A DNA stretch of 64,000 nt from Opitutia bacterium (GTDB taxonomy: Bacteria > Verrucomicrobiota > Verrucomicrobiia > Opitutales > Opitutaceae), in the NCBI GenBank assembly GCA_016187945.1, contig JACPIT010000005.1, forward strand, positions 1,302,001 to 1,366,000, read 5' to 3'. How positions within the stretch are numbered: position 1 is the first letter of the stretch; every line of letters begins with the position of its first letter. Below, one piece after another: positions 7,917 to 15,522 of the stretch. The notes beneath the pieces were generated by a model, which was not told the DNA's origin, searched no databases, and saw only the letters and a list, made by a program, of their open reading frames with translations. A program made the position numbers and the translations under genes.

Positions 7917-9314
7917 ATGGAACCCGTTCAACCTCCTGTGATCGTGTCGCCGGCGAAGCGGCGGCTGATGATTTTTATCAAGGTCGGCGGCATCATGCTG
8001 CTGATCGCGCTGCTGCACATTCCGCTGGCGCTGACCCACGGTGTGCTGCGCGAGCGGCTCGGTTTTCAGCGACAGGCGACCGAGGAAATCGCCGGGCTGT
8101 GGGGGCGCGCGCAGATCGTCACCGGGCCGGTGCTCGCGGTGCCGTATGTCTGCAAGGCGCGGGTCACGCGGACGAAGTTCATCGGCGATCGCGCCGTGAA
8201 CGTTGAGGAAATGGATCTCGTTGCGGGCACGGCCTACTTCCTGCCGGAGATGTTGGACGTCGACGGGACGGTCGATCCTGAGCTGCGGCATCGCGGCATC
8301 TACGATACGGTGGTGTTCACGACGAAGCTGCGGCTGGCGGGGTCATTTCAGCCGGATTTTGCGGCGGCGGGAATCGTCGCGGAGCGCATCGATTGGGAGA
8401 AGGCGCGCGTGCTGTTCGGCGTGTCGGATCTGCACGGGTTGCGCACGGTCGGGCCGCTGCGGGCGGGTGGGAAGGAGGCGGCGTTCGAGTCGACGGGCGC
8501 GGCGCTCGACGAGCTTTTGCCGCTCGCGGCCAACGCCGGCGCGATGCTCGTGGCGGGCGGCAGGCTCGAGTTCGCGATCGACGTGGTGGCGCAGGGAAGC
8601 GAGCGACTCGAAATCGCTCAGCTCGGCAAGACGACGCGCGTGACGCTGACGTCGCCATGGGCCGATCCGTCGTTCGTGGGCGCGGCGTTGCCGGTGGCGC
8701 GGGAGGTGGGAGCGCGCGGGTTCAAGGCGGAGTGGGCGAGCACGCATTTCAGCCGGGCGTTTCCGCAGAGCTGGACGACGCGCGCGATCGAGAACGCGAC
8801 GATCGCCAAGAAGATCGCGCCGGCGGCGTTCGGCGTGCGGTTCGCGCAGCCGGTGGACGGCTACAGCATGGCGGAGCGCGCGCAGAAATACGGCGTGTTG
8901 TTCTTCGTCTTGGTGTTTGCGGTGTTTTTCGTCTTCGAAGTCACGGCCGGGCTGGCGATCCATCCGCTGCAATATGGGATCGTGGGCGCGGCGTTGTGCC
9001 TGTTCTTCCTGGGGTTCCTGGCGCTGTCGGAATTTCTCGCGACCGGGGCGGCCTACGGCGTGGCGGCGGCGGCGTGCACGCTACTCGTGGCGCTCTACGC
9101 GTGGAGTTTTCTGAAAAGCGGGGTGCGGACGGGCGTGGTGTTCGCCGGACTGGGCTCCACCTACGGCTACCTCTACTTCGTGCTGAAGTCGCAAGACTAC
9201 GCGTTACTCGCAGGCACGGCGGCGCTCTTCGCGGGCTTGGCGCTGGTGATGTTCTGCACGCGGCGGATCAATTGGTATGCGCTCGAAATGAAAACCGGAG
9301 CCGCGTCCGTTTGA
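7917..9314 (+). CDS. creD: CreD-family inner membrane protein
   Basis: A 465-residue membrane protein close to the 450 residues of E. coli CreD. One N-terminal helix (FIKVGGIMLLIALLHIPLAL) is followed by the family-typical ERLGFQRQATEEIAGLWGRA and the substrate-domain start GPVLAVPY, a large extracytoplasmic domain, then five or six helices between residues 325 and 450, starting at YGVLFFVLVFAVFFVFE. In enterobacteria CreD is induced by CreBC and affects envelope integrity; the biochemical activity is unknown. Its place after creB and creC supports the same regulatory link here. The ATG at 7917 has AGGA 7 bases upstream; in-frame ATGs further upstream would add a non-hydrophobic extension. 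Confidence 0.88.
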   Translation: MEPVQPPVIVSPAKRRLMIFIKVGGIMLLIALLHIPLALTHGVLRERLGFQRQATEEIAGLWGRAQIVTGPVLAVPYVCKARVTRTKFIGDRAVNVEEMDLVAGTAYFLPEMLDVDGTVDPELRHRGIYDTVVFTTKLRLAGSFQPDFAAAGIVAERIDWEKARVLFGVSDLHGLRTVGPLRAGGKEAAFESTGAALDELLPLAANAGAMLVAGGRLEFAIDVVAQGSERLEIAQLGKTTRVTLTSPWADPSFVGAALPVAREVGARGFKAEWASTHFSRAFPQSWTTRAIENATIAKKIAPAAFGVRFAQPVDGYSMAERAQKYGVLFFVLVFAVFFVFEVTAGLAIHPLQYGIVGAALCLFFLGFLALSEFLATGAAYGVAAAACTLLVALYAWSFLKSGVRTGVVFAGLGSTYGYLYFVLKSQDYALLAGTAALFAGLALVMFCTRRINWYALEMKTGAASV

Positions 9315-9343
9315 GAGCGAGATGGCGCGAGCGGCGCAGCGTG

Positions 9344-9405
9344 GTAGCGGAATTCGTGAGAATTTCGCGTGTCGGGGCCAGCGAAAGCCTCACGGCTTCC
9401 GCTAC
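9344..9405. repeat. GTAG-headed palindrome pair
   Basis: GTAGCGGAATTCGTGAGAAT begins at 9344 and the inverted partner, with GCCTCACGGCTTCCGCTAC, ends at 9405. The pair lies in the convergent gap between creD and the PH-like gene; the left arm has partly decayed (AATTCGTGAGAATT in place of AGCCGTGAGGCT). Confidence 0.8.
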
Positions 9406-9475
9406 ACGAAAAAGGGCGGGGGGGGCGATAGGTGCCGAGGTGCTGATTGCGCGGCGATGAGCCTCGCTGCTTCGA

Positions 9476-10030
9476 TCACCGTGACGTATTGAAATCCGAG
9501 GCGGCGGAGAGCGTGCCGAGTTCGCGGTAACGGAAATGCTTTTCGATGAGTGCTTCGACGAGATCGACGTCGTCGATGCCGAAGAAGCCGATGTCGCGGT
9601 GGTGGACGCGGCCTCTGCTGCCTTCGTAGGAGACGCTCGTGAACACGACGGAACTTCGGCCGAATTTGCGACGCGTCTTGCGCAGGAATCGAATGTCGCG
9701 ATCGATGAACGACTCCACTTCGTGCGCCCACGGGTAGCGGCGGACAATCAGGAGGCGCGAGTCGGTGATGCCGTAGAGAGTGAAAAATGATTTTGCCAAC
9801 TCCCAGAGCGGCCCTGCGACGATGATCAGACCGAAGAGCGAAAAGAACCAATCGGGGGACGACTTTTCCTCGGACATGCTCATCAGTCCGACGATCGATA
9901 GCCACGCGACGCCGAAAAAGAGCATGAAGCCGCGCTCGCCGGTGAGGAAAGCCAGGGCGTCGGGTTCCTCGCTCCACAGGAGCGCTTCGCCGGGGCGGAG
10001 TTCGGATTGGAGAAGCTGTTGCTTGGTCAT
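9476..10030 (-). CDS. Membrane protein with PH-like domain, unknown function
   Basis: A 184-residue protein. It opens with SELRPGEALLWSEEP, a start often seen in bacterial PH-domain membrane proteins, has two hydrophobic segments (residues ~33-50 and ~62-82), and a cytoplasmic C-terminal half with YGITDSRLLIVRR and SFIDRDIRFLRKTRRKFGR. The pattern of helices followed by ITDxRLL(I/V) strongly suggests a bacterial PH/YdbT-like fold, but I cannot assign a role. The gene starts 37 bases beyond the 3' end of ruvB, on the same strand, with a palindrome between them. Confidence 0.7.
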   Translation of the reverse strand: MTKQQLLQSELRPGEALLWSEEPDALAFLTGERGFMLFFGVAWLSIVGLMSMSEEKSSPDWFFSLFGLIIVAGPLWELAKSFFTLYGITDSRLLIVRRYPWAHEVESFIDRDIRFLRKTRRKFGRSSVVFTSVSYEGSRGRVHHRDIGFFGIDDVDLVEALIEKHFRYRELGTLSAASDFNTSR

Positions 10031-10046
10031 CGCTGCGAGCGCGGGT

Positions 10047-10071
10047 GATCGCGGCGTAAAGCCGCTCCTAC
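10047..10071 (-). repeat. GTAG-headed palindrome supplying the ruvB stop codon
   Basis: On the minus strand GTAGGAGCGGCTTTACGCCG, continuing CGATC, runs from 10071 to 10047 with the stem GCGGC-TTTAC-GCCGC. Its TAG (10070-10068) is the stop codon of ruvB. The same element recurs at 20675 and, interrupted, at 20727. Confidence 0.85.
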
Positions 10072-11150
10072 AACAGCGCTTGCTGCTCGCCGGTCGCGAG
10101 CGGCTTCATGCCGATGGCGTGGTAGCCTTTCGGCGTGAGGATGCGGCCCTGGGCGGTGCGGGCGAGGTAGCCTTCTTGAATGAGAAACGGCTCGTGCACT
10201 TCCTCGAGCGTGTCGGCTTCCTCGCCGACGGCGATGGCGATGGTGCCGAGGCCGACGGGGCCGCCTTTGTAATTTTCGGCCATCAGGCGCAGGACGCGTT
10301 TGTCCATCTCGTCGAGGCCGGCCGCATCGATCTCGAGCAATTCGAGCGCGGCGGCGGCGACGGGTTGCGTGATTTTGCCCTGCGCTTTTTCCTGCGCGTA
10401 GTCGCGGACGAAGTTGACGAGGTTGTTCGCAATGCGCGGCGTGCCGCGGGCGCGGGTGGCGATTTCCTGCGCGCCGGCGGTGTCGATCTCGACTTTCAGC
10501 AGGTGGCAACTGCGCTGGACGATGCCGCAGAGCGTGGCGCGGTCGTAGTAATCGAGGCGCGTGTTGAGCGTGAAGCGCGAGCGAAGCGGCGCGGTGAGCA
10601 GGCCGGCGCGCGTCGTGGCGCCGACGAGCGTGAACTTCGGCACCGGCAGGCGGACGCTGCGGGCGTTCGGGCCCTGGTCGATCATGATGTCGAGGCGGAA
10701 GTCCTCCATCGCCGAGTAGAGATACTCCTCGACGGTCTTCGAGATGCGGTGGATCTCGTCGATGAAGAGGATGTCGCCTTCCTCGAGGTTGGTGAGCATG
10801 CCGGCGAGGTCGCCGGGTTTTTCGACGACGGGGCCGGAGGTGACGCGGACGTTGCGGCCGAGTTCGTGGCCGAGGATGAACGCGAGCGTCGTCTTGCCGA
10901 GTCCGGGCGGGCCGGAGAGGAGAATGTGGTTGAGCGCTTCGCCGCGGCGCTTGGCGGCGCCGACCATGATTTTCAGGCGGTCGACGGTTTTCGGCTGGCC
11001 GGCGAAATCGGCGAACGAGAGCGGGCGGAGCGCGGCTTCGGTTTGGGAGACGGGAGCGTGGAGCGCTTCGGAGATGAAGCCGACGCCGGTCGAGGCAGCG
11101 GGAGCGGCGGCGATTTTCGATTTTCGATTCTCGATTTTCGATTGGGACAC
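10068..11150 (-). CDS. ruvB: Holliday junction branch migration helicase RuvB
   Basis: A 360-residue AAA+ motor of the RuvABC resolvasome. Walker A is GPPGLGKTT, Walker B ILFIDEIHR, sensor 1 VGATTRAG and the arginine finger lies in APLRSRF. The C-terminal winged helix (from about residue 275, KGGPVGLGT) binds DNA. Two oddities: the only plausible start is GTG 11150, and residues 3-13 (QSKIENRKSKI) are translated from a seven-base-period repeat array, so the repeat supplies the N-terminal extension; and the stop TAG is the head of a GTAG palindrome. ruvA and ruvC are not in the window. murA lies 119 bases upstream on the same strand. Confidence 0.97.
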   Translation of the reverse strand: MSQSKIENRKSKIAAAPAASTGVGFISEALHAPVSQTEAALRPLSFADFAGQPKTVDRLKIMVGAAKRRGEALNHILLSGPPGLGKTTLAFILGHELGRNVRVTSGPVVEKPGDLAGMLTNLEEGDILFIDEIHRISKTVEEYLYSAMEDFRLDIMIDQGPNARSVRLPVPKFTLVGATTRAGLLTAPLRSRFTLNTRLDYYDRATLCGIVQRSCHLLKVEIDTAGAQEIATRARGTPRIANNLVNFVRDYAQEKAQGKITQPVAAAALELLEIDAAGLDEMDKRVLRLMAENYKGGPVGLGTIAIAVGEEADTLEEVHEPFLIQEGYLARTAQGRILTPKGYHAIGMKPLATGEQQALL

Positions 11151-11267
11151 GGTGGGCGGGGCTGATGAGCGTTGCGTAGGCTTCTGGATTCTTCGCTTCG
11201 CTCAGAATGACACGTTAAGACGGTTGGGTTCGGAAAATCGAAAATCGAGAATCCAAAATCGAAAATT
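11112..11267. repeat. Inverted pair of 7-base-period arrays (GAAAATC type)
   Basis: Left: five units GATTTTC, GATTTTC, GATTCTC, GATTTTC, GATTGGG (11112-11146), coding the RuvB N-terminus. Right: GAAAATC, GAAAATC, GAGAATC, CAAAATC, GAAAATT (11233-11267), ending three bases before the murA stop codon. Each array is exactly 35 bases. Between them lies GGATTCTTCGCTTCGCTCAG followed by AATGACA (11186-11212). Confidence 0.9.
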
Positions 11268-11269
11268 CG

Positions 11270-12559
11270 TCAGCGCCACTCCACCTGCGCGCCGATGCTG
11301 CGGAGGTTCTCGACGAAGTTCGGGTGGGCGCGTTTGATCGTGTCGGCGTTCTTCACGACCGATTTTCCCTCGATGCTCGCCGCGACCATGTAGAGCGCGA
11401 CGGCGGCGCGGATGATGTAGGGCGCCTCGACCACGGTCGGGCGGAGCGGCTTGTTGCCGAAGACGACGATGCGGTGCGGGTCGTTGACGACGACGTGCGC
11501 GCCGAATTTCGAGAGCTCGGCCATCCACGTGAAGCCGCCTTCGTAGACCTTGTTCCAGAACAGCACTTCGCCCTTCGCGCGGACGGAGAGCGCGATCATG
11601 ACCGGCAGGAGGTCGACGGGAAAATACGGCCACGGCGCGGCTTCGATTTTCGGGAGGAGATTCGTCGTGAACGGCTGCTCGACGACGAGTTTCTGTTTCT
11701 TCGCAACGAAGGCGGTGTCGCCTTCGTAGCCGACCTGCACGCCGAGTTTGGCGAAGCAGCGGTTGATGAGGTCGAAGTGGTGCGGGAGCGAGTTCGTGAC
11801 GCGCACTTCGCCGCCGGTGATGGCGCCGAGGGCGAGGAAGGTGACGACTTCGTGGTGGTCGGTATTGATCGTGAACGTGCCGCCCTTGAGGCGTTTCACG
11901 CCGCGGACGGTGATCATGCTCGTGCCGAGGCCTTCGAGGTCGGCGCCCATGCCGACGAGCGCGGCGCAGAGATCCTGCACGTGCGGCTCGCTCGCGGCGT
12001 TGATGATGACGGACTGGCCCTCGGCGAGCGCGGCGGCCATGACGAAGTTCTCCGTCGCGGTGACCGACATGTAGTCGGGCCAGTGGCGCGCGCCTTTGAA
12101 GCGGTTTTTCAGGCGGATCGTGAGTTTTTCGCCGTGCGACATCGTCGCGCCGAGTTTTTCCAAAATTTCGAGGTGCGGATCGAGTTCGCGGATGCCGAGC
12201 GAGCAGCCCTTGGCGTTGGTCGGCACGACGAGTTTCTTCATGCGCTGGAGCAGTGGCGCGAAGAGCAGCACCGACGAGCGCATACCGGACGGCAACTCGC
12301 CGTCGAGGCGCGCGGCGTCGAAGGTCGAGTGATCGACGTCCATGCGGCCGGCGCCTCGGTCCCAGTTGATGCGCGAGCCCTGTTCGACGAAGAAGCCGAC
12401 GAGTTTGTCGACGTCGGTGATGTTGGGGACGTTGAGCAGCGTGACCTTCTCGTCGGTGAGAAGGGTGGCGCAAAGGATCGGGAGGACGGAGTTTTTGTTG
12501 CCGGACGGCGTGATGGTGCCGCTGAGGGGCTTGCCGCCGTGAACGATGAGGTCAGCCAT
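11270..12559 (-). CDS. murA: UDP-N-acetylglucosamine 1-carboxyvinyltransferase MurA
   Basis: A 429-residue EPSP-synthase-fold enzyme that transfers enolpyruvate from PEP to UDP-GlcNAc, the first committed step of peptidoglycan synthesis. Seen: the PEP-binding Lys in TPSGNKNSVLP, the catalytic Cys in NAKGCSLGIRE (the usual loop reads PGGCAIGxRP, so this is a divergent loop with Cys and Arg kept), the Asp in YFPVDLLPVM and the Arg in PYIIRAAVAL. With the Cys present, fosfomycin sensitivity would be expected, but that is inference. The ATG at 12559 directly follows a seven-base-period array with no Shine-Dalgarno sequence. A terminator at 12640-12667 separates it from the RGG-protein gene upstream. 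Confidence 0.93.
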   Translation of the reverse strand: MADLIVHGGKPLSGTITPSGNKNSVLPILCATLLTDEKVTLLNVPNITDVDKLVGFFVEQGSRINWDRGAGRMDVDHSTFDAARLDGELPSGMRSSVLLFAPLLQRMKKLVVPTNAKGCSLGIRELDPHLEILEKLGATMSHGEKLTIRLKNRFKGARHWPDYMSVTATENFVMAAALAEGQSVIINAASEPHVQDLCAALVGMGADLEGLGTSMITVRGVKRLKGGTFTINTDHHEVVTFLALGAITGGEVRVTNSLPHHFDLINRCFAKLGVQVGYEGDTAFVAKKQKLVVEQPFTTNLLPKIEAAPWPYFPVDLLPVMIALSVRAKGEVLFWNKVYEGGFTWMAELSKFGAHVVVNDPHRIVVFGNKPLRPTVVEAPYIIRAAVALYMVAASIEGKSVVKNADTIKRAHPNFVENLRSIGAQVEWR

Positions 12560-12560
12560 G

Positions 12561-12588
12561 GAGAGGCGAGAGACGAGAAGCGGGAGGG
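12561..12588. repeat. 7-base-period array (GAGAGGC type) at the murA start
   Basis: Four units GAGAGGC, GAGAGAC, GAGAAGC, GGGAGGG, starting one base upstream of the murA ATG. The array occupies the position of the ribosome-binding site, on the minus strand as pyrimidine-rich CTCTC runs. Confidence 0.7.
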
Positions 12589-12639
12589 ACGCGGAAAAGA
12601 GAGGCGGGATGATTCCGCCGAAGCGTGGCGCGATGCGAT

Positions 12640-12667
12640 AAAAAAAGGCGCTCCGGATCGGAGCGCC
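12640..12667 (-). terminator. Intrinsic terminator after the RGG-protein gene
   Basis: On the minus strand a perfect 9-bp stem GGCGCTCCG/CGGAGCGCC with a 3-base loop (12667-12647) is followed directly by seven T residues (12646-12640). It lies 63 bases past the RGG gene stop and about 80 bases before murA. A second, T-less palindrome, GGCGGGGTC-GGGA-GACCCCGCC, sits at about 12702-12724. Confidence 0.85.
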
Positions 12668-12730
12668 TTGAGAGATTTTTTGTGGGCCGTGAATCGTGGG
12701 CGGCGGGGTCGGGAGACCCCGCCCTGCAAC

Positions 12731-14005
12731 TTAGGCTTGGACGTCGCCGCCGCTGGACGGGTTGCCGCCGCGGTCGCCACCGCGATCACCGCGGTAGCCG
12801 CCGCGATCGCCGCCCCGGCCACGACCGCCGCGGCCGCCACGACGACGACGGAAGCCGCCGCCTTCGCCGCCACGACCGTCGCCGCGGTATTCGCCGCCGC
12901 GATTCTCGCCGCCTTGCGGCTGGCCTTCGCCGCCGCCGAAGCCGTCTGGTTCACCGCCGCGATTTTCGCCGCGGTTCTCACCGCCACGGAAATCGCGGCC
13001 CGCGCTGTCGCCCCGGTCCCCGCCGCCATGTGAGTGGTGACGATGGCCGCGACCGCGGCCGCCGCGATGGTGGCGATGACCGCCGCGATCGCCGCGTTGC
13101 TCGCCGCCGCCGCCGCCGCCGTGCGTGTGCGGCTCGGGCTTGGCTTCGGGTTTGGCGACGTCGCCGCCGGTGAAGAACGCTTTCAGTTTCGCGAAGAAGC
13201 CGGTGGGCTTCGCCGCGGCGGCGGTCGCCTCTTGGGCGCGCTGCACGCGGTCTTCGCGACGGAATTCGGGACGTTCGTGGCGGAACTGCTCGCGCGGAGC
13301 CTGGCCTTCGGGGCGCGGCTCGCGTTGTTCGCGCGGTTGCTGTTCGCCGCCTTCGCGACGCGATTGTTCGCCGCCTTCGCGGCGGTCGCGACGGTCGTCG
13401 TAACGGCCTTCGCGGCGCGGGCGATCGCCGCGCGGTTCGCGCGGAGCCTGGCCTTCGGGGCGCGGCTCGCGTTGCGGACGGAAGTTGTCGCTCTCCCACG
13501 TTTGCGGAGGGACCGACTTCGGGCGCTCGGGCGGGAGGATGTTCAATTCGGCTTTTTCCTCGGGCGTGGACGCCGCGGCCGGAGTGGCGGCGGGACTATC
13601 GAGCGGGAACAGCTCGGGCGTGGCGCTCGCGGCCGGGGCCGGAGCGGACGGGATGCGAACGGGCGCCGGCGTGAAGGCCGGAGCGGCGGACTCGGCGGCG
13701 GGAGCCACCGGGGCCGGAGTTTCGGCGACGGGAGCGGCCTCGGCTTGCGGGGCGGGCTCGGGCATCGCGGGAGCGAACGGGTTTTGGTATTCGCGCGGGG
13801 CGTTGACGATCTCGATCGCGGTGGGCTTGTAGTCGGTGCTGGCGGGAGTCGCCGCAGCCGCCGCGGAGGCGGGGGCGGGACGCTTGCCGCGGGCCAGGCC
13901 CGAGCCGCGGCTGTTGCCGAACGTAGCTGCCGGCGCGCTCGTAGCGTCAGTCGGCGGAGTCGCGGCGGCCTCGGCGGGCGCACCGGACTGGTCATTGGTG
14001 GACAT
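12731..14005 (-). CDS. Low-complexity RGG-box protein, probably RNA-binding
   Basis: A 424-residue, almost entirely disordered protein. The N-terminal ~150 residues are rich in Ala and Pro; the middle has repeated arginine-rich segments such as REPRPEGQAPRE (twice) and ERPEFRREDR; a short amphipathic piece, TGFFAKLKAFFTGG, sits near residue 275; the C-terminal third is Gly/Arg with RGG, RGGRGRG and HRHHRGGRGRGH clusters. RGG tracts bind RNA and drive condensate formation in other systems, and such tails occur on bacterial RNA helicases and RNase E-like proteins, but no folded domain is present here, so the function is open. The ATG at 14005 gives MSTNDQSG; the frame further upstream has no start with clear support. 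It has its own terminator. Confidence 0.75.
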   Translation of the reverse strand: MSTNDQSGAPAEAAATPPTDATSAPAATFGNSRGSGLARGKRPAPASAAAAATPASTDYKPTAIEIVNAPREYQNPFAPAMPEPAPQAEAAPVAETPAPVAPAAESAAPAFTPAPVRIPSAPAPAASATPELFPLDSPAATPAAASTPEEKAELNILPPERPKSVPPQTWESDNFRPQREPRPEGQAPREPRGDRPRREGRYDDRRDRREGGEQSRREGGEQQPREQREPRPEGQAPREQFRHERPEFRREDRVQRAQEATAAAAKPTGFFAKLKAFFTGGDVAKPEAKPEPHTHGGGGGGEQRGDRGGHRHHRGGRGRGHRHHSHGGGDRGDSAGRDFRGGENRGENRGGEPDGFGGGEGQPQGGENRGGEYRGDGRGGEGGGFRRRRGGRGGRGRGGDRGGYRGDRGGDRGGNPSSGGDVQA

Positions 14006-14223
14006 GTCTATCTGTTGGTTAGAAAGCGCCGGCCGAAAAACGGCGGCGCGGTGGGTTGGTGCCGGCCGGAGCCCGCGAGGCGGTCTCGACAACGCGCGGG
14101 GCGCGATGAAACGGCGGCAATAGGAGTGGCCAAGGTCGGCAAACCCGCCCCCTCGCGCAACAGCTAATTTTTGTCCGGCCCGGGGCTTGCCAGTCGCGGA
14201 GGCCACTCCCACGCTGCGCCGCC

Positions 14224-14595
14224 ATGGACAAACTCGAGGAAATCTTTCGCATGCAAGACGCTCTGAACCGGCGCATCGGCGTCGCCCTGCCGCCCGCATC
14301 CGACGAGGAGAAGGCCAAGTGGATCCTCAACTACACGCGCGCCATGCAGCAGGAGACGGCCGAGTTGATCGATTCCGTGCCGTGGAAGTGGTGGGCGAAA
14401 TACCAGAAATTCGACGAGCAGAACGCCAAGGTCGAGGTGGTCGACCTGTTCCATTTCCTCGTCTCGCTCGCCCAGACGCTCGGCATGACGGCCGACGATG
14501 TTTACCAGGCTTACCTGAAGAAAAATCAGGTGAACCACGCGCGTCAGGACTCCGGCTACGTCAAAAAAGACGAGGCGGACTCGAAGCACATCTGA
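14224..14595 (+). CDS. Dimeric (all-alpha) dUTPase-like pyrophosphatase
   Basis: A 123-residue member of the all-alpha NTP pyrophosphatase superfamily, closest in pattern to dimeric dUTPases. The metal-binding helices are visible: QQETAELIDSVPWKWWAK (ExxE-like with the PWKWW signature) and KVEVVDLFHFLVS (ExxD). It would hydrolyse dUTP to dUMP and pyrophosphate, keeping uracil out of DNA. It is short for the family, so it may carry only the core. It is divergent from the RGG-protein gene and followed by an inverted pair of seven-base-period arrays. Confidence 0.85.
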   Translation: MDKLEEIFRMQDALNRRIGVALPPASDEEKAKWILNYTRAMQQETAELIDSVPWKWWAKYQKFDEQNAKVEVVDLFHFLVSLAQTLGMTADDVYQAYLKKNQVNHARQDSGYVKKDEADSKHI

Positions 14596-14621
14596 CGCGG
14601 CGCGCGCGGTGCGCGCGCCGG

Positions 14622-14737
14622 CAAGTGACAAGGGGCAAGGATCAAGTGGCAAGAGCCGAGCACTCGGGCGTGCGAGGATCGCGCACCTCGGTCCGGCGGG
14701 TTCTTGTCACTTGACCCTTGTTACTTGGCCCTTGGCG
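14622..14737. repeat. Inverted pair of 7-base-period arrays (CAAGTGA type), copy 1
   Basis: Left, 14622-14656: CAAGTGA, CAAGGGG, CAAGGAT, CAAGTGG, CAAGAGC. Right, 14703-14737: CTTGTCA, CTTGACC, CTTGTTA, CTTGGCC, CTTGGCG. Both are exactly 5 x 7 bases, 46 bases apart. The right arm overlaps the 3' end of the next gene (14721-14737), coding its last residues. Confidence 0.9.
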
Positions 14738-15284
14738 CGCCACGCGCCGGCGGCAGCATCGGGAAGCAAAAGACCCCGAGCTCCGTCTCGCCCGGTCCGA
14801 ACGACGACGGCCTGACGCGGCGCACGGAGAGCAAGAGGACGTTGCGCTTCGGATCGGTGCTCAGTCGGAAGACGAACGCGTCGTGTCCGTAGCGCTTCGC
14901 GGAGCGGAACTCGAGTTTCACCTGATCGTTCTCGACCGCGTAGCCGACACCGTCGCGCCATTCGCCGCCCCAAGTGACGCCGCCGCTCGCGTCGCGGCAC
15001 TCGATCGCGAAGCGCGAAGCGGTTTGACGGATCGTGACGCGCGTCGTGTCGGCGTAGAGACGCTGTGCGAGGGCGAGGTCGAACTCGAGGGCGAGCAACC
15101 CGTGCAGCGACACGGGGCCGCCGGGATGTTCGAGGGTTGTCGAGATGATCGTGCCGGCACTTTCGTAGTCGCCGGTGACGTCGAGGGCGTGAGCAGCCGG
15201 AAGAAGCGCGACGATCGCACAGACTAGGCTCGGGAGCCTGGTCGCGCGGCGGAGGGAGCGGAGCGATCCAGCGAGTGAGTTCAT
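14721..15284 (-). CDS. Secreted protein of unknown function
   Basis: A 187-residue protein with an N-terminal signal peptide (basic start, then LPSLVCAIVALLPAAHALD with a likely cleavage after AHA). The mature part is beta-rich with no cysteine pair in conserved spacing and matches no family I recognise. The last six or so residues are coded by a seven-base-period repeat array, which suggests that the array moved into the gene end and replaced the original stop. It is convergent with the dUTPase-like gene. An ATG is present at 15284; a frame extension to 15309 would spoil the signal peptide. Confidence 0.65.
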   Translation of the reverse strand: MNSLAGSLRSLRRATRLPSLVCAIVALLPAAHALDVTGDYESAGTIISTTLEHPGGPVSLHGLLALEFDLALAQRLYADTTRVTIRQTASRFAIECRDASGGVTWGGEWRDGVGYAVENDQVKLEFRSAKRYGHDAFVFRLSTDPKRNVLLLSVRRVRPSSFGPGETELGVFCFPMLPPARGAPRAK

Positions 15285-15395
15285 GGCCAGAGCCGGATGC
15301 GCGGGTCATCCACGCCTCGCGGCGCTCATCCTATGCCACCGCGCCGTCGCCGGGTCAAAGCCAACGTTGGCCGACGCGCGCAGGCCAAGCGTCGG

Positions 15396-15504
15396 CAAGG
15401 AGGAAGGAACAAGTGGCAAGTAACAAAGGTGCTGCGGACGAGGCCGCGGTGATCGCGCGTCGCGCCGTTCTTGTTACTTGAAACCTGGCACTTCCTACTT
15501 TCGC
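15396..15504. repeat. Inverted pair of 7-base-period arrays (CAAGTGA type), copy 2
   Basis: Left, 15396-15430: CAAGGAG, GAAGGAA, CAAGTGG, CAAGTAA, CAAAGGT. Right, 15470-15504: CTTGTTA, CTTGAAA, CCTGGCA, CTTCCTA, CTTTCGC. Again 5 x 7 bases each, 39 bases apart, 660 bases from copy 1; the secreted-protein gene lies between the two pairs. Confidence 0.85.
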
Positions 15505-15522
15505 CGTCCTTAGAGGACGGCG
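15502..15522. repeat. Palindrome across the thioesterase stop codon
   Basis: CGCCGTCC-TTAGA-GGACGGCG is an 8-bp perfect stem whose loop contains the TAA stop (15512-15510, minus strand) of the thioesterase-like gene. No T-run follows, so it is more like a REP than a terminator. Confidence 0.7.

Noticed and set aside
12661-12681. The 12647-12667 hairpin as a terminator for plus-strand transcription
   Set aside because: On the plus strand the stem is followed by TTGAGAGA before the T-run and no plus-strand gene ends there; on the minus strand seven T follow directly.
14622-15504. Short inverted arrays as a CRISPR or attC/integron array
   Set aside because: Units are 7 bases, tandem without spacers, and no cas or integrase gene is present.
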